DNA of 8,984 nucleotides from positions 1-8,984 of the forward strand of contig JAQVYD010000053.1 of NCBI GenBank assembly GCA_028709105.1, in the 5' to 3' direction. The position numbers and the translations under genes are program-made. The notes below the pieces were generated by a model that did not search any database, was not told where the DNA came from, and saw nothing but the letters and a program-made list of their open reading frames with translations. Numbering within the stretch: position 1 is the stretch's first letter; every line of letters begins with the position of its first letter. This document shows positions 6,436-8,984 of the stretch, piece after piece. Source of the DNA: Clostridia bacterium (lineage in GTDB: Bacteria; Bacillota; Peptococcia; DRI-13; DTU073).

Positions 6436-7719
6436 CTATTTTAAATTATAAAAGGCGTCTCTGCCTCTATAAATAGCCGTTTCGTTAAGTTCTTCCTCGA
6501 TTCTTAGCAGTTGATTATATTTAGCCACACGATCAGTACGTGATGGTGCTCCTGTCTTAATCTGTCCGGCATTTACACCGACAACAATATCAGCAATAGT
6601 AGCATCCTCTGTTTCCCCGGAACGGTGGGAAACAACCGCCGTATAACCGGCACGCTTCGCCATTTCAATCGTATTAAGCGTTTCCGTAAGGGTACCAATC
6701 TGATTGACCTTAATCAAAACACTATTGGCTACACCCATGGCGATCCCTTTAGAGACCCTCTCCGTATTCGTAACAAAAAGGTCATCCCCCACAATCTGGA
6801 CTTTCTTACCTAAAGCCCGGGTCATCTTCTGCCAACCCTCCCAATCATCTTCAGCCAAACCATCCTCAATCGAGATAACCGGATACTTACGGCAGAGCTG
6901 ATCATAAAACTCCACCATTTCTTCAGCATTCATGGTCAAGCCTTCACCTTCTAAAGAATAAACACCATCCTTAAAAAGTTCTGTAGCCGCTACGTCCAAA
7001 CCTAAAAAGACGTCTTCACCCGGCTTGTACCCGGCTTTACTAATAGCTTCCACAATAACTTCTAAAGCCTCTTCATTCGATTTAAGGTTAGGAGCAAAAC
7101 CACCTTCATCACCAACAGCAGTATTATAGCCCTTCTTTTTCAAAACGCTCTTCAGATTATGGAAAACCTCTGCCCCCATTCTGAAAGCTTCCGCGAAAGA
7201 AGAAGCACCGGCAGGTAAGATCATGAATTCCTGAATATCCACATTATTATCGGCATGTTTTCCGCCATTAAGAATATTCATCATCGGGACAGGAAGCTCT
7301 TTCGCATTAACCCCACCAAGATAACGGTAAAGAGGCAGCCCCACATAGTTCGCCGCAGCCTTCGCTACCGCTAAAGAAACACCTAAAATCGCATTAGCCC
7401 CTAACTTCCCCTTATTCGCCGTCCCATCCATTTCGATCATTAACTCATCAATAGCCACTTGGTTCAAGGCATCTTCGTCTAAAAGAGCCGGAGCGATAAT
7501 TGTATTGACATTAGTGACAGCTTTCAGCACTCCCTTCCCCAGGAACCGCTCCTTTTCACCATCTCGTAACTCCACAGCCTCATAAGCCCCTGTAGAAGCC
7601 CCGGAAGGAACAGCAGCCCGGCCAAAAGAGCCGTCGTCCAAAGTCACATCAACTTCTACCGTCGGATTTCCTCGCGAATCTAAAATCTCTCGCGCATAAA
7701 CATCAACAATTGTACTCAT
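6436..7719 (-). CDS. eno: Enolase (phosphopyruvate hydratase)
   Basis: Enolase converts 2-phosphoglycerate to phosphoenolpyruvate in the cytoplasm, directly after the phosphoglycerate mutase encoded upstream. The 427 residues match bacterial enolases. The N-terminal domain starts REILDSRGNPTVEV and has the mobile loop SGASTGAYEAVELRDG (39-54). Catalytic residues are present: Glu205 in GDEGGFAP and Lys337 in LIKVNQIGTLTE. The Mg2+ ligands are Asp242 (LGLDVAATE), Glu285 (SIEDGLAEDDW) and Asp312 (VGDDLFVTN). SHRSGETED (364-372) is the substrate-binding loop. The ATG start has AGGAGGT (7726-7732) six bases upstream. A terminator follows. No convincing promoter lies directly upstream, so transcription from gpmI through the structured element at 7807-8023 is likely. 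Nothing in the protein is unusual. Confidence 0.98.
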   Translation of the reverse strand: MSTIVDVYAREILDSRGNPTVEVDVTLDDGSFGRAAVPSGASTGAYEAVELRDGEKERFLGKGVLKAVTNVNTIIAPALLDEDALNQVAIDELMIEMDGTANKGKLGANAILGVSLAVAKAAANYVGLPLYRYLGGVNAKELPVPMMNILNGGKHADNNVDIQEFMILPAGASSFAEAFRMGAEVFHNLKSVLKKKGYNTAVGDEGGFAPNLKSNEEALEVIVEAISKAGYKPGEDVFLGLDVAATELFKDGVYSLEGEGLTMNAEEMVEFYDQLCRKYPVISIEDGLAEDDWEGWQKMTRALGKKVQIVGDDLFVTNTERVSKGIAMGVANSVLIKVNQIGTLTETLNTIEMAKRAGYTAVVSHRSGETEDATIADIVVGVNAGQIKTGAPSRTDRVAKYNQLLRIEEELNETAIYRGRDAFYNLK

Positions 7720-7738
7720 TTTTTTACCTCCTAATTAT

Positions 7739-7765
7739 ATAATGCATACATAATGCATAATGCAC
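7739..7765. repeat. Short direct repeats upstream of eno
   Basis: ATAATGCAT occurs at 7739-7747 and 7750-7758, 11 bases apart (about one helical turn). A related AATGCAC follows at 7759-7765. ATGCAT is itself palindromic. The copies end about seven bases before the eno ribosome binding site. They could be a regulator site or simply low-complexity AT-rich sequence; no known operator is recognised. Confidence 0.4.
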
Positions 7766-7806
7766 ACAACAATAACCTTTTTAGCCAAAAGTGCATTAAT
7801 CTCTAT

Positions 7807-8023
7807 AATGAAACATGTTATGCTATTTATCGTTTCATTGCAGAATACAGCTAAACAGACTTCACGAAGGTGAAGTGAGAAGGCAGAGAGGCTGACAGGA
7901 TGTCAGCCTCAACCCTCGCATGTACATGGACGTACAATCGAGGGTGGTCGGCTTTCTCCTGAGCCGAGTGCTAGTCTGTTCTGTATGCAGCACAGAAACG
8001 AGAATAGCATAACATGTTTCATT
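7807..8023. repeat. 217-bp cruciform-like element with four internal hairpins, between gpmI and eno
   Basis: The outer 21 bases (7807-7827) are a perfect inverted repeat of 8003-8023 (ends AATGAAACATG). The arms continue with breaks: CGTTTC (7831-7836) with GAAACG (7995-8000), ATACAG (7845-7850) with CTGTAT (7981-7986), and AACAGACT (7854-7861) with AGTCTGTT (7973-7980). Between the arms lie four hairpins: CTTCAC-GAAG-GTGAAG (7860-7875); GAGGCTGACA (7888-7897) with its complement (7901-7910) on a GGA loop; CCCTCG with inner GTAC (7913-7944); and TCGGCT/AGCCGA (7948-7967). The whole could fold as a multibranch structure in DNA or in the gpmI-eno transcript. It has no open reading frame of note. 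TCTA flanks both sides (7802-7805 and 8025-8028), a possible 4-bp target duplication. It could be a MITE-like mobile element, a structured noncoding RNA or an mRNA processing element. I do not recognise its family. Confidence 0.85.
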
Positions 8024-8984
8024 TTCTAATTAAGCTCTCTCCCGTCATCTCCGATGGTTTAGGTAGTCCCAGCAATTCCAAAAGAGTAGGCGCCAGATCC
8101 TGCAAAGACCCATCTCTTAAGCTCATTTCTTTCCTCTTGTGCCCTATCAACAAACACGGTACAGGATTTGAAGTATGTGCTGTTAACGGCTTCTTTATTT
8201 GGGGATCAAGCATCAATTCCGCATTACCATGGTCAGCCGTAACGATCACTACCCCTTCCTGCGCCAAAACAGTTGTGATTACTTCCTGCAAACATTGATC
8301 TACCGTTTCAATGGCCTTGAGACAAGCCGCCAAATATCCTGTATGACCAACCATATCAGGATTAGCATAATTCAAAACCACCAAAGCGTAAACATTTTCC
8401 TTTAATTTTTCTACAACCTGCTTCGTTATCTGACAGGCACTCATTTCCGGCTGCAAATTATATGTAGCTACTTTAGGCGAAGGAACCAAGACCCTTTCTT
8501 CACCGGGATAAGCCTTTTCTATCCCTCCATTAAAAAAGGAAGTCACATGCGCATATTTTTCCGTTTCCGCAATTCTTAATTGTTTTAGCCCTGCCTTACT
8601 CACTACTTCCCCTAAAGTGTTTTTTAAATCCTGTGGGGGAAAAGCTACAGGAGCGTTAAGCCTCAGATCATACTGAGTAAAACAGACATAATGCACATTA
8701 GGGCATCCCCCCGGTCTGGCAAAACCCGTAAATTCCTCTTCCGTAAAGGCATAGCTGATCTGACGAGCTCGATCTGCCCGGAAATTATACATCATCACCA
8801 CATCGCCAGCCTGTATCTTACCTACAGGCTTACCATCCTCATCAACAATTACGGCAGGTTCCACGAATTCATCAGTAACTTTCATGCTATAAGCCTTGGC
8901 CAAAGCTTCCATCGCCAGACGGGCCTTGTCCCCTTCACCGACCACCATCGCCCGATAACCTTTTTCCACGCGCTCCCAACGCTT
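8019..8984 (-). CDS. gpmI: 2,3-bisphosphoglycerate-independent phosphoglycerate mutase, 5' part missing
   Basis: This Mn2+-dependent enzyme interconverts 3- and 2-phosphoglycerate in glycolysis and gluconeogenesis. Only the C-terminal 321 residues of about 510 are in the window; the frame is open to the right edge (KRWERVEKGYRAM), so an internal GTG at 8969 is not the start. The part with the catalytic Ser of the phosphatase domain lies outside. Visible residues include FRADRARQ (68-75, substrate arginines), ETEKYAHVTSFFNGG (140-154, substrate lysine), NPDMVGHTG (208-216, metal Asp and His), TADHGNAE (249-256, metal Asp and His) and AHTSNPVP (269-276, metal His). The C-terminus EMTGESLIRK is typical. 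Its TGA stop lies inside the outer arm of the cruciform element. eno follows after 299 bases, the usual order in the Firmicute glycolytic operon. Confidence 0.97.
   Translation of the reverse strand, partial: KRWERVEKGYRAMVVGEGDKARLAMEALAKAYSMKVTDEFVEPAVIVDEDGKPVGKIQAGDVVMMYNFRADRARQISYAFTEEEFTGFARPGGCPNVHYVCFTQYDLRLNAPVAFPPQDLKNTLGEVVSKAGLKQLRIAETEKYAHVTSFFNGGIEKAYPGEERVLVPSPKVATYNLQPEMSACQITKQVVEKLKENVYALVVLNYANPDMVGHTGYLAACLKAIETVDQCLQEVITTVLAQEGVVIVTADHGNAELMLDPQIKKPLTAHTSNPVPCLLIGHKRKEMSLRDGSLQDLAPTLLELLGLPKPSEMTGESLIRK

Noticed and set aside
7734..7739. TATAAT directly before eno as a promoter
   Set aside because: The transcript would start at or beyond the ribosome binding site, leaving no usable leader, and no -35 box lies at the right distance.
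7739..7765. CRISPR-like repeats upstream of eno
   Set aside because: Units are only nine bases with two-base spacers and no cas genes are present.
7807..8023. Palindromic element as a simple rho-independent terminator of gpmI
   Set aside because: There is no T-run after the stem on the minus strand, and the multi-hairpin architecture is far larger than a terminator.
8014..8298. Plus-strand 94-codon reading frame
   Set aside because: It is antisense to the conserved C-terminus of gpmI and starts within the palindromic arm; no ribosome binding site or family resemblance.

Overview
The window looks like the chromosome of a spore-forming, anaerobic, moderately AT-rich Firmicute of the Clostridia. 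The evidence is a GerA/Ger(x)C germinant receptor, a glycolytic gpmI-eno-secG order typical of Firmicutes, strong AGGAGG-type ribosome binding sites, and a K+-dependent membrane pyrophosphatase. Small GGGGACGGTTCTT-like and GGGGACAT-like palindromic repeats remind me of intergenic repeats in Peptococcaceae-type genomes, but that is recall and the genus is not resolved. All eight genes lie on the minus strand. The plus-strand reading frames are shadows.

In transcription order (right to left), the window opens inside gpmI, whose 5' part lies beyond the right edge. Next comes a 299-base gap dominated by a 217-bp cruciform-like element at 7807-8023: two long arms, 21 bp of them perfect, enclosing four hairpins. 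Then follow eno with its terminator, secG with its own extended -10 promoter, and hppA 28 bases after secG with a strong terminator. Together these cover lower glycolysis, protein export and pyrophosphate-driven ion pumping.

Next is a compact MntA-HepT type toxin-antitoxin pair (3014-3869) with its own -10 box, overlapping genes and a GTG start for hepT. It is followed by a 287-base gap rich in small inverted repeats. The left third carries a germination operon: a GerA-family membrane subunit, then the Ger(x)C lipoprotein subunit, which runs off the left edge. A GerB-type permease subunit is not visible and would be expected further left.

No rRNA, tRNA, CRISPR array or transposase gene was seen. 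No gap without a gene exceeds 300 bases; the two largest (7720-8018 and 2727-3013) are described in the entries. The most interesting item is the structured element between gpmI and eno, whose outer end supplies the gpmI stop codon.
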